From: a virus
DNA length: 37,415 nt
Virus record (IMG/VR): IMGVR_UViG_3300032560_000060
Coordinates: 1 to 37,415 of that record
Direction: 5' to 3' (one strand)
A program made the translations under genes and the position numbers. Of this stretch, positions 31,928 through 37,415 are shown piece by piece; the stretch's first letter is position 1, and every line of letters starts with the position of its first letter. Below the pieces are notes generated by a model that worked only from the letters and a program-made list of their open reading frames with translations, ran no database searches and had not been told where the DNA came from.

Positions 31928-32602
31928 TTAATCTAATATGCTGTGATTATATTTCTCTGTCAGTAATGTTAGTGAGGTTTCAATGATGATTTCTGGTAAT
32001 TTTGTTATTTTTACCATATGCTGTATGAGCATTTTTCTATCAGAACAGTTATACATGCTTTCATCATTTATTACCAAAAGTAAGGCATCAATGATTGTAG
32101 AGAGTGTTTTACCTGCTGATTCTTTCTTTAATTCTGTTAAAAAGATTGTGAAGTCTAATAGGTTGATAAATGGTGAAATACTTGTTTCTGTATCCCATTC
32201 TTCATCTAATGAATAATGCTTATTTATATATTTAGTGCTTGCTGTTAATTGGTCCTTTAATTTAAAATTACAGATAAGAGTTAGATAGGTATATAGGCGA
32301 CCATTTCCAGGTTTATATTTAGGTAAATGTTGTAAGACAATGAGACACAGATTATTAAAGACTTCAGTTTTCTCTAAACCATTAGCATCATTCATAAATC
32401 TAACATATCTGACAATGATAGACTGAAGCAAGGGGAAGCAGTAAACAAGTATTCTGGTATCTTCATTGTTAATTACCCATGCTTGATAAAGAAATTGTGC
32501 TACATCCTCTTTAAAATAATGAGTAGATAAAACAGTATCATCTAATTCATTTAATACATCTTGTTCTATCTTAAATACATCTTCTAAATTAAATAAATCC
32601 AT
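31928..32602 (-). CDS. Sigma-factor-like protein (possible late-gene sigma)
   Basis: 224 residues. Residues about 48-130 (ILVYCFPLLQSIIVRYVRFM, then VFNNLCLIVLQHLPKYKPGN, GRLYTYLTLICNFKLKDQL) follow the plan of sigma-70 region 2: a helix pair, an L-x3-LPKYKP-type turn, then the YTYLT...NF...DQL helix. T4 gp55, a small late sigma, has a comparable layout. The C-terminus (DRKMLIQHMVKITKLPEIIIE) could be a helix-turn-helix. It is in the leftward block just upstream of the structural genes, where a late regulator would be expected. Similarity is judged by eye and is weak; a helical protein of other function is possible. Confidence 0.4.
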   Translation of the reverse strand: MDLFNLEDVFKIEQDVLNELDDTVLSTHYFKEDVAQFLYQAWVINNEDTRILVYCFPLLQSIIVRYVRFMNDANGLEKTEVFNNLCLIVLQHLPKYKPGNGRLYTYLTLICNFKLKDQLTASTKYINKHYSLDEEWDTETSISPFINLLDFTIFLTELKKESAGKTLSTIIDALLLVINDESMYNCSDRKMLIQHMVKITKLPEIIIETSLTLLTEKYNHSILD

Positions 32603-32607
32603 TATAG

Positions 32608-32979
32608 CTACTTTCTGTTATTCTTCTTATTCTTATTTTTCTTCTTATATTTTATTATAGGTGCTGGCTTATTATCTTTATTGCTTGTCTTGTTATCTGG
32701 CTTAACCTTCTTCTCTTTCTTCTCTTCAAGCATCTTATTAAAATCATCAAAGATAGCTGCTATTACCTGTCTCATTTCAGAATAATATGGAGAGAAATAA
32801 TAAGTAATTAAACCATCAATAATACAAGCTGCTATTTCAAAACCAAATGGAGTTGTATATTTACATACCTCACCAGGATAATTAATTAATCTGTCTATTA
32901 TGTATATACAGATATTCTGACAATGTTTAATTTGTATTGGACTTGGTTGAAAGGTTGGATTGATAGGTAAATTATTCAT
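32608..32979 (-). CDS. Hypothetical protein with lysine/asparagine-rich tail
   Basis: 123 residues. The first 85 look globular, with hydrophobic helices (IYIIDRLINYPGEVC, FEIAACIIDGLITYYF). The last 35 are almost only Lys, Asn and Asp and would be disordered and strongly basic. The start has AGGA about 9 bases upstream within AGGATAACTTAATATG, a variant of the recurrent motif. It lies between RusA and the sigma-like gene with very short gaps. I do not recognise it. Confidence 0.6.
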   Translation of the reverse strand: MNNLPINPTFQPSPIQIKHCQNICIYIIDRLINYPGEVCKYTTPFGFEIAACIIDGLITYYFSPYYSEMRQVIAAIFDDFNKMLEEKKEKKVKPDNKTSNKDNKPAPIIKYKKKNKNKKNNRK

Positions 32980-32980
32980 A

Positions 32981-33421
32981 TTAAGTTATCCTGAAATTAA
33001 CCAATTTGTTTATTTGTATTGATGTTTTTTCATTATCACCAGCTTTTAATTCATTCTTTGTTATTATTATTAGATACAATTGGCTGTCATCCAGGGTATA
33101 ACCTAATGATTTATAAGCAGAGAAAAGGCTATCACATAATAGTTTCTCTCTGTTAGCTGCATCAGTCTTTCTTATTGTTGCCTTCTGTGTCATCCAATCA
33201 GAATGTAGCATGATATGAATAGCCAGAGGTTCATTAGACCAAGATTTCAATTCAGTTTGGAGCATAGGATTTATTCTAATGTTCTGCTCTATCTGGTTCT
33301 TAAAGGCCAATTCAGATGTTTTTCTAAAATCTCTTGCCTGTTGGCTATGAATTAGCCTACCATTAGCTATGGTAAGGCTCTGATTGGTAGAAGGTGGTAT
33401 CTGGTCCAGAGAAAAGAACAT
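32981..33421 (-). CDS. rusA: RusA-type Holliday junction resolvase
   Basis: 146 residues. The N-terminal QIPPSTNQ and the core KTDAANREKLLCDSLF (D87, N90, D97) plus LDDSQL (D111-D112) match the RusA family, where three Asp residues bind the metal that cuts four-way junctions. In phages it resolves recombination or replication intermediates before packaging. Its ATG overlaps the stop of the 33421 gene (TAATG). It is the only recognisable DNA-metabolism enzyme apart from int and the nucleases. Confidence 0.82.
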   Translation of the reverse strand: MFFSLDQIPPSTNQSLTIANGRLIHSQQARDFRKTSELAFKNQIEQNIRINPMLQTELKSWSNEPLAIHIMLHSDWMTQKATIRKTDAANREKLLCDSLFSAYKSLGYTLDDSQLYLIIITKNELKAGDNEKTSIQINKLVNFRIT

Positions 33422-33648
33422 TAATTAGCTGTTCCTGGTGCTGTCTGTGCCTGGGCCTTTAATTCATTTACCCTTGCTTCTAATAGCTGGGAAACCTTTA
33501 CTGTTAGCTCTAATACAGGATGTTTCTGCTTACCCATAGCTACAAGTAAGGTTTGTTCAGAGGTCAAATCTAATTTGTAATTTCTTAATATATTAGATAA
33601 TACATCTAATTCTTGGTCTGTTAATTGTAAATTATTTATTGGTTCCAT
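33421..33648 (-). CDS. Small helical hypothetical protein
   Basis: 75 residues, all-helical in appearance (LTDQELDVLSNILRNYKLD, LLEARVNELKAQAQT), without a known motif. AAAGGA lies about 10 bases upstream in an AATAAATAATATGG leader that is repeated before the 33650 frame. Its stop overlaps the RusA start. It may be a RusA partner or unrelated. Confidence 0.6.
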   Translation of the reverse strand: MEPINNLQLTDQELDVLSNILRNYKLDLTSEQTLLVAMGKQKHPVLELTVKVSQLLEARVNELKAQAQTAPGTAN

Positions 33649-33649
33649 A

Positions 33650-33745
33650 TTATTTATTCCTTTTTATATTTTGTTTAATTTTAATAATTTTCAACTTGAT
33701 TAATCTCTTAATATCTTCTAAAAATCTTTGTTTATCTTTATCCAT
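33650..33745 (-). CDS. Very small basic protein (31 residues)
   Basis: MDKDKQRFLEDIKRLIKLKI then IKIKQNIKRNK, a strongly basic amphipathic helix. GGAG precedes the ATG in the leader GGAGAATAAATAATATGG, matching the leader of the next gene. It starts one base after the previous stop and ends one base before the next ATG, so it fills the gap exactly, which supports a real gene. Confidence 0.5.
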   Translation of the reverse strand: MDKDKQRFLEDIKRLIKLKIIKIKQNIKRNK

Positions 33746-33746
33746 A

Positions 33747-33965
33747 TTATTTATTCTCCATTGATTGATTTAAGATATTAATTACTTCCATTTCATGTTC
33801 TTTCATGATACCTAATAAGCTATAATTTATACCAGATAGGGTTTTACCTGCTTCTAATAAATCAGTCTTATTCTTTGCCTGTTTAAGAATAGCTATAAGG
33901 TCTAATGCCTTATGTGATATTTCCTTTATATCTGATAATTCTTGTTCTGATAATGTATTAATCAT
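33747..33965 (-). CDS. Small helical hypothetical protein
   Basis: 72 residues forming a helical hairpin (LSEQELSDIKEISHKALDLI, then LLGIMKEHEMEVINILNQ). The ATG has AGAGG about 6 bases upstream. It is the second gene of the leftward block and is tightly linked to the following frame. No known motif is visible. Confidence 0.55.
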   Translation of the reverse strand: MINTLSEQELSDIKEISHKALDLIAILKQAKNKTDLLEAGKTLSGINYSLLGIMKEHEMEVINILNQSMENK

Positions 33966-34009
33966 ATTAACCTCTATATATTTAATTGTGTTATTTTTTT
34001 CAGGAATAT

Positions 34010-34453
34010 TTATAAAAGCAGATAAATAATGTAAATAATTCCTGTAGCTAATAAAATCTTATATATCCATATTTTGATACCATCTTGTGTTATTAGGGCC
34101 TGCTGGGGCTTAATTACAGCATCAGAAGCAGAGATAACAGCTTGAAGGGCTTGAATAGCAGCTAAATCCTCTGTTTCTCTTTTCTGTAATTCACTCATTT
34201 CATCAGAGGTTAAAACAGTCCCAACAGAAACCACCTCTGTTAGAGGTCTGGTCTGTTGTCTTTTTTGAACTACCTGGACAGATACAGAAGCCCTATCCTT
34301 AGCCTCTGATAGCTTTTTCTTGACCTCTGAAATGACTTGGGGTAGGGTAGGGTGCTTTTCAGTCCTATTTAAGCTGTGGAGGTGATAATAAGCAATTGAT
34401 GATACCAATAGGATAGGTATTAATAGATAGGATGTTAATTTTAGATTAATCAT
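34010..34453 (-). CDS. Membrane protein with N- and C-terminal spans
   Basis: 147 residues with hydrophobic segments at about 7-23 (SYLLIPILLVSSIAYY) and 127-147 (IWIYKILLATGIIYIIYLLL) and a helical, charged middle (VISEVKKKLSEAKDRASVSV). The topology is like an inner-membrane protein with a periplasmic coiled coil, compatible with a lysis, exclusion or spanin-like role, but no family is recognised. It is the first gene of the leftward block. AGGA lies 10 bases before the start within AGGAATTACCTATTATG, a motif variant, and a terminator lies directly upstream. Confidence 0.55.
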   Translation of the reverse strand: MINLKLTSYLLIPILLVSSIAYYHLHSLNRTEKHPTLPQVISEVKKKLSEAKDRASVSVQVVQKRQQTRPLTEVVSVGTVLTSDEMSELQKRETEDLAAIQALQAVISASDAVIKPQQALITQDGIKIWIYKILLATGIIYIIYLLL

Positions 34454-34456
34454 AAT

Positions 34457-34466
34457 AGGTAATTCC
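34457..34466 (-). promoter_or_regulatory. GGAATTACCT motif at the first leftward gene
   Basis: Variant of the recurrent motif that includes the AGGA ribosome binding site of the 34453 gene. Confidence 0.4.
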
Positions 34467-34470
34467 TGAC

Positions 34471-34497
34471 AAAAGAAAAGCCTTCACAGAGGAAGGC
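34471..34497 (-). terminator. Leftward terminator just before the first late gene
   Basis: On the minus strand, GCCTTC pairs with GAAGGC over a 6-base loop, followed by TTTTCTTTTG. It lies between the divergent control region and the 34453 start, so transcripts from upstream would stop here unless antiterminated. Confidence 0.65.
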
Positions 34498-34514
34498 AGA
34501 TAGAAAACTGAAGC

Positions 34515-34552
34515 TAATATATCTATATAATATATATATCTATAATATATAC
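34515..34552. repeat. AT-only low-complexity tract
   Basis: About 38 bases of nearly pure TA/TAT repeats. Such tracts melt easily and occur at origins and strong promoters; here it lies in the control region between two terminators. Confidence 0.4.
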
Positions 34553-34685
34553 CTGTTACCCTTTGGCGCATATACATATGTCGGATGAAATGACCTGAAA
34601 CAGAAGGGTTAATTTTCAAGAGGCAAAAATATTTTAATAAGAGGATAAAGAATAGGTAGTAAGAAGGGTAATAGAGTAGAAATAA

Positions 34686-34707
34686 TAAAAGCCCTTGATT
34701 GGGCTTT
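34686..34707 (-). terminator. Second leftward terminator-like hairpin
   Basis: AAAGCCC pairs perfectly with GGGCTTT over a 6-base loop. On the minus strand it is followed by TTATTATTT. It is a weaker terminator than the one at 34471 and is placed close to the AGAATTACAT copy. Confidence 0.5.
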
Positions 34708-34743
34708 ACAAAAAATATTCTATATGTTCGCTCGCGCTCCATA

Positions 34744-34753
34744 ATGTAATTCT
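34744..34753 (-). promoter_or_regulatory. AGAATTACAT motif in the divergent control region
   Basis: Most upstream copy of the recurrent leftward motif, about 290 bases ahead of the first gene and ahead of both leftward terminators. The 98-residue leftward frame starting at 34742 looks spurious (AT-driven hydrophobic codons), so this is non-coding DNA. Confidence 0.4.
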
Positions 34754-34899
34754 GATTTTCTATTTTTTTCCTAAAAATCTACATTTCTATGTAATTCAGT
34801 CAGATACAATTTTTTAGGGTCTGTGTCCATTGAAAATAATTTAATTTTTTTTCTTCTACTCCTGCTTCAAGTTCCGATAAATAGGGTATGGACACAAAA

Positions 34900-34978
34900 T
34901 GTCCGATGCTATGGACACAGCAAAAAAGTGTGTCCGATGAATGGACATAAAATTAAAAATATGTCCGATGAATGGACA
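34900..34978. promoter_or_regulatory. Operator or iteron array: three TGTCC-N7/8-GGACA sites, 31 bp apart
   Basis: Inverted repeats at 34900-34917, 34931-34947 and 34962-34978 share TGTCCGATG and GGACA arms and begin exactly 31 bp apart, about three helical turns, so dimers would bind on one face. A degenerate copy (GTTCCGAT to GGACA) spans 34871-34894, and a diverged one may lie at 34579. The array ends 48 bases before the DNA-binding protein gene at 35027. Three operators suggest a lambda-like switch; iterons of a replication origin are the alternative. Confidence 0.7.
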
Positions 34979-35026
34979 CAAACCTAAAAAATTAACACAA
35001 TTAAATAATAGAAAAGGAAACAGACA

Positions 35027-35590
35027 ATGGACCTAAATAAAATATCAACAGCAGCAACAGCAATAGACAAGCCAGAAGGTATCAAGGTAGCAGATATTGT
35101 TATAAAATTAGGTTTGACTCCAGACCAATACCTTAATAGAGAAGTTAGTAAAGCATTAAGTATATTAGGATGGAAAAAAGGTGACAAGAAATTGAAGGAT
35201 ATTAGTGGTAGATACTACCTCTGGTTTTCACCTGAAATTAAAACAATTAATGTAAATCATTCTGATTATCTAATAATGAAGGAAGAAAGGTCACAGTTCC
35301 TAAAAGAGAAGAGGGAATTACAAGCCAAGTTGGATAAGGCTACAATAGAATTAAGTCAGATGAAGGCCAGAATGTATGAAGATATGGAAAAGATTAGAGA
35401 AAGGGCTTCAATTGAGCAGGAAGGCACCTTAAAGCCACAGAAGGAAGAAATGAAGGAAGAAGTAAGGCTTGCTGAATATGATAAAATAGATGCCTTCTTT
35501 AAAGAATACAAAGATACAGAAGATACCAAGGAAGATTGGGAATCAGATTTTGAAAGAAGAATTAAGAATAGATTCATAATGGCAGAATAG
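35027..35590 (+). CDS. Predicted DNA-binding protein (winged helix plus coiled coil)
   Basis: 187 residues. Residues about 15-68 (KVADIVIKLGLTPDQYLNRE, LSILGWKKGDKKLKDISGRYYLW) look like the winged-helix unit found at the end of phage primase/helicase and VapE-type proteins. Residues 80-135 are a long charged coiled coil (EERSQFLKEKRELQAKLDKA). It should form a dimer that binds DNA. As first rightward gene beside the operator array it is the best candidate for the switch regulator or origin-binding protein. AAAGGA lies about 8 bases before the ATG. Confidence 0.6.
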   Translation: MDLNKISTAATAIDKPEGIKVADIVIKLGLTPDQYLNREVSKALSILGWKKGDKKLKDISGRYYLWFSPEIKTINVNHSDYLIMKEERSQFLKEKRELQAKLDKATIELSQMKARMYEDMEKIRERASIEQEGTLKPQKEEMKEEVRLAEYDKIDAFFKEYKDTEDTKEDWESDFERRIKNRFIMAE

Positions 35591-35649
35591 AAATAATGTG
35601 TCTACCATCACAGCCAAATACCTTATACTACACCACAGGAGAAAACCAT

Positions 35650-36198
35650 ATGAAAACCTTGCTAAAATCAATAATCCTATCTACCAGCCTTATTATCACA
35701 GGCTGTTCTGGTGGTGGTAGCAATTCACCATCATCTTCAATACCAGTAGTAACACCACCAGTTCCTAATGTAGCACCTTCTGTTTCTATTCCCGGTGCTT
35801 ACAGTGTTTCTGTTAATGAAGCATCTGGAGCTAATCATACACCTTATTATACTTCAATGCCAAATACAAATAATACAATTACTATTTCTATACCAAAACC
35901 TTCAACCCAATTTTTAAATTATTATTGCTTTTATATACATTTTGATACAGGGAGTGGAACATTAAAGTCTAATGATAATCCATATCCATTATTTAGCATA
36001 GAAAATATGGATGCTGATATAACAGGTTCACCTAAATATGATATTATTTCACCTTATCCTGGAAATGATACAGAGGTAGATTTAACTCCTACTACTGCTG
36101 GAATATGGAGATTTAAAATTACAGCTTGTGAACAAATAACAATGGTTCCATATAATGATACAGCACCAATTATATTAACAGTAGTGGTTACAAATTAA
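35650..36198 (+). CDS. Secreted lipoprotein, probable lysogenic-conversion gene
   Basis: 182 residues. A short signal peptide with a lipobox ITGC (MKTLLKSIILSTSLIITGCS) ends at C19, followed by a Ser/Pro-rich linker and a beta-rich Ig-like domain (GIWRFKITACEQ, PIILTVVVTN). The start is fixed by AGGAG 8 bases upstream; a frame extending 18 codons further up lacks a good site. Being lipid-anchored, probably on the outer membrane, it could block superinfection or alter the lysogen surface. It has its own terminator, as expected for a gene expressed from the prophage. No precise family is recognised. Confidence 0.75.
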   Translation: MKTLLKSIILSTSLIITGCSGGGSNSPSSSIPVVTPPVPNVAPSVSIPGAYSVSVNEASGANHTPYYTSMPNTNNTITISIPKPSTQFLNYYCFYIHFDTGSGTLKSNDNPYPLFSIENMDADITGSPKYDIISPYPGNDTEVDLTPTTAGIWRFKITACEQITMVPYNDTAPIILTVVVTN

Positions 36199-36250
36199 GT
36201 TTCGATATATTAAATAGGTTTACTCCCTTAAACCCTATTAATAATAAGTA

Positions 36251-36290
36251 AAATAAATTAGCCTCATTAATTTGAGGCTATTTATTTTTA
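36251..36290 (+). terminator. Terminator after the lipoprotein gene
   Basis: TAGCCTCA pairs perfectly with TGAGGCTA over a 6-base loop, flanked by complementary A and T runs (followed by TTTATTTTT). It is strong and probably bidirectional. Confidence 0.8.
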
Positions 36291-36340
36291 TATTCCTGTT
36301 TTTCTACAAGAATTAATTAGTAGATTAACAGGAATTATAT

Positions 36341-36823
36341 ATGTCATGTAAACAATACTTCAAGGTTCAGACAATAATGAAACAGGAAAGCCTATTTAAT
36401 AGCAATACAATACCATCTGTAGAGAATATGGAAGCCATTTTAAGGTATGAGTTTAGGGATAATACCTTAACAATTGATATATTCTTTGAAAATTATGCCA
36501 ATGGCAAATACACCAAATATTTATCAGGTAGACAAGAAAGAATTAGGTTCTATTCTTCGCCAGAATGGAAAGCCTTAAAGAAGGAAGCCTTATCTATCTA
36601 TGGTTCTAAATGTATGGTTTGTGGCTCTACAAAGGATATTAGGGCAGACCATATTATTTCAAGACAATTAGACCCTTCAAGGTCATTAGATATTACAAAC
36701 ATTGGTATATTATGTAATGATTGTAATTTAGATTATAGCTATTATAACAAGAAAGATTATAGAACAGATGAAGAATTGTTAAAGCTATACAATTACTTAA
36801 AAGAGCAAGGGAAGGTAAGCTAA
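36341..36823 (+). CDS. HNH endonuclease
   Basis: 160 residues. The C-terminal half holds the HNH fold: C91-x2-C94 (CMVCGS), D103-H104 (RADHIIS), N120 (DITNIG) and C125-x2-C128-N129 (CNDCN), the four Cys probably binding structural zinc. The N-terminal 65 residues have no known motif. AGGA lies 8 bases before 36341; an internal Met at 36377 is possible. HNH proteins in cos phages often assist packaging, but those genes lie near terminase, whereas this one is in the right arm, so a host-DNA or homing role is equally possible. The stop overlaps the next ATG (TAATG). Confidence 0.8.
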   Translation: MSCKQYFKVQTIMKQESLFNSNTIPSVENMEAILRYEFRDNTLTIDIFFENYANGKYTKYLSGRQERIRFYSSPEWKALKKEALSIYGSKCMVCGSTKDIRADHIISRQLDPSRSLDITNIGILCNDCNLDYSYYNKKDYRTDEELLKLYNYLKEQGKVS

Positions 36824-37005
36824 TGAATTACAAATTAATATTTCTACCTGAAGCCTACATAATCTTTCAATGTCAGACCCTAATGGAAATGAGAGAGTTT
36901 ATCCAACATCATCAGAACCTTGGAGCCTCTTTTAGCTCTGGGAAGTTTTGTATCCTGGATGTAATGGTAGACAAGGAAGTCTTGCTTTCTGACCTGGGTC
37001 TGTAA
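36823..37005 (+). CDS. Small hypothetical protein
   Basis: 60 residues (MNYKLIFLPEAYIIFQCQTL, ending LLSDLGL) translated from a TAATG overlap with the HNH gene, so translationally coupled to it. No motif is recognised. It is the last gene of the right arm. Confidence 0.5.
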   Translation: MNYKLIFLPEAYIIFQCQTLMEMREFIQHHQNLGASFSSGKFCILDVMVDKEVLLSDLGL

Positions 37006-37048
37006 GCAGGGTAGGGTAGGCAGGAATTACAGCAAAAAATACTTGAAG

Positions 37049-37074
37049 AAGAGGCTTGACACAGCCTCTTTTTT
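37049..37074 (+). terminator. Terminator at the end of the right-arm operon
   Basis: AAGAGGCT pairs perfectly with AGCCTCTT over a 6-base loop, followed by TTTT. It would shield attP and int from right-arm transcription. Confidence 0.85.
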
Positions 37075-37106
37075 GTGGTTCTGACCCTGAATACCAGATT
37101 GTAAAA

Positions 37107-37229
37107 TGTGTAGGGTAAAGGCATTTCAGGATTTTCTACCCTACACCACCCTACATTTGCCTATTGGTGGTGGAACTCTCTCTTGGACATAAAGTATTGA
37201 TTTAAAAGCACCCTACACCATCCTACAGA
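37107..37229. repeat. Arm-type integrase site candidates (ACCCTACACC repeats)
   Basis: Two tandem pairs of 10-mers lie at 37138-37157 (ACCCTACACC plus ACCCTACATT) and 37210-37229 (ACCCTACACC plus ATCCTACAGA), with an inverted single copy at 37107-37116. One related copy is at 189-198 in the left arm. Tandem 10-bp-phased direct repeats 60-190 bp from the core fit the arm-type sites bound by the N-terminal domain of tyrosine integrases. The 37006-37263 interval contains no gene. Confidence 0.6.
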
Positions 37230-37263
37230 AAATATTCTAAAATACTTTGTAAGTCTAATGTTA

Positions 37264-37415
37264 TCAATCATTTCTCTTAAAAACTAATTTGTAGCTGAAG
37301 GGGTTGTCCAGCTTCGGATGGGTACAGGTCACCTGGAGGGCCAGGGAATCCCCGTCCTTCCGCATGGAATAGACGTACTTCAGGGTGTAGTCATCTCCCC
37401 TGAGGGTCTGGATCA
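37264..37415 (-). CDS. Host protein gene, 3' part, with phage-supplied C-terminus
   Basis: Open minus-strand frame entering from the right edge (IQTLRGDDYTLKYVYSMRKD, then GDSLALQVTCTHPKLDNPFS) and finishing YKLVFKRND plus TGA. Codons up to the att core are GC-rich host codons. From there the last eight codons are AT-rich and come from the phage, yet give exactly the residues of the displaced host end at 93-127. The insertion therefore leaves the protein unchanged. I do not recognise the family; only 49 codons are visible. Confidence 0.8.
   Translation of the reverse strand, partial: IQTLRGDDYTLKYVYSMRKDGDSLALQVTCTHPKLDNPFSYKLVFKRND
37289..37298. repeat. attR: attR core (10-bp direct repeat)
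   Basis: TTGTAGCTGA is identical to 118-127. It is embedded in codons of the host gene that continues into the right flank. Confidence 0.8.

Larger units (their letters stand above)
118..37298. mobile_element. Integrated temperate siphophage (prophage), complete between attL and attR
   Basis: The element is bounded by a 10-bp direct repeat (TTGTAGCTGA) at 118-127 and 37289-37298 and carries a tyrosine integrase directly inside the left end. Packaging, capsid, tail and fibre genes are all present in lambda-like order, so the virion gene set looks intact. Base composition changes abruptly at both repeats, from GC-rich host DNA to AT-rich, CG-poor phage DNA. About 37.2 kb fits a cos-type siphophage. 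I see no frameshifted or decayed structural gene. An endolysin, a classical repressor and replication genes are not recognisable, so I cannot say from sequence alone whether it is fully functional. Confidence 0.93.

Noticed and set aside
34446-34742. A 98-codon leftward hydrophobic frame in the control region
   Set aside because: It spans two terminator hairpins and an AT-only tract; its hydrophobic, Tyr/Ile-rich composition is what AT-rich DNA gives by chance, and no ribosome binding site precedes it.
118-37298. tRNA genes as integration target or phage cargo
   Set aside because: No cloverleaf or GGTTCRANTCC-type T arm was found at the ends or inside; the junctions lie in a protein-coding frame instead.

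Overview
The window is an almost complete temperate siphophage genome integrated in a GC-rich bacterial chromosome. Only about 120 bases of host DNA remain on each side (1-117 and 37299-37415). They are GC-rich, while the interior is AT-rich and nearly free of CG dinucleotides. The prophage runs from an attL core at 118-127 to the matching attR core at 37289-37298. The host cannot be named from these flanks. The lambda-type packaging and neck genes, together with a type II lipoprotein signal, suggest a Gram-negative host, but that is inference.

Layout. (1) Left arm, rightward: a tyrosine integrase beside attL, then five small genes of unknown function, most closed by strong hairpin terminators, and a 340-base non-coding stretch with direct repeats and a perfect palindrome. 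(2) About 30 kb of leftward genes (34453 down to 4392). The structural part follows the lambda order: small terminase, large terminase, gpW-like neck protein, portal, a fused prohead protease-scaffold-capsid protein, head-tail joining and tail terminator proteins, major tail protein, G/GT-type tail chaperones with a predicted -1 frameshift, tape measure, tail hub, and a set of collagen-like, glycine-rich and large fibre proteins. Upstream of the terminase are a RusA-type resolvase, a sigma-factor-like protein and small unknown genes. Two free-standing GIY-YIG homing endonucleases sit inside this transcription unit. (3) A 570-base divergent control region (34454-35026) with three operator-like inverted repeats spaced exactly 31 bp and two leftward terminators. 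(4) Right arm, rightward: a predicted DNA-binding protein, a lipoprotein, an HNH nuclease and a small unknown. When the prophage circularises, the right arm reads straight through attP into the integrase and the left-arm genes, so the genome has one rightward and one leftward block.

Main points of interest. The attachment site lies in the last codons of a host protein gene. The phage supplies a replacement 3' end that encodes exactly the same eight residues and stop codon with nine synonymous changes. The capsid half of the protease-capsid fusion uses CGN arginine codons while the protease-scaffold half uses only AGA/AGG, and the switch coincides with an internal ribosome binding site and start. 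A short motif, AGAATTACYT, recurs upstream of many leftward genes and may relate to the sigma-like protein. A dyad-symmetric GC-rich island just upstream of the small terminase gene is a good cos candidate. I recognise no endolysin, classical CI-type repressor, replication initiator, tRNA or CRISPR array.
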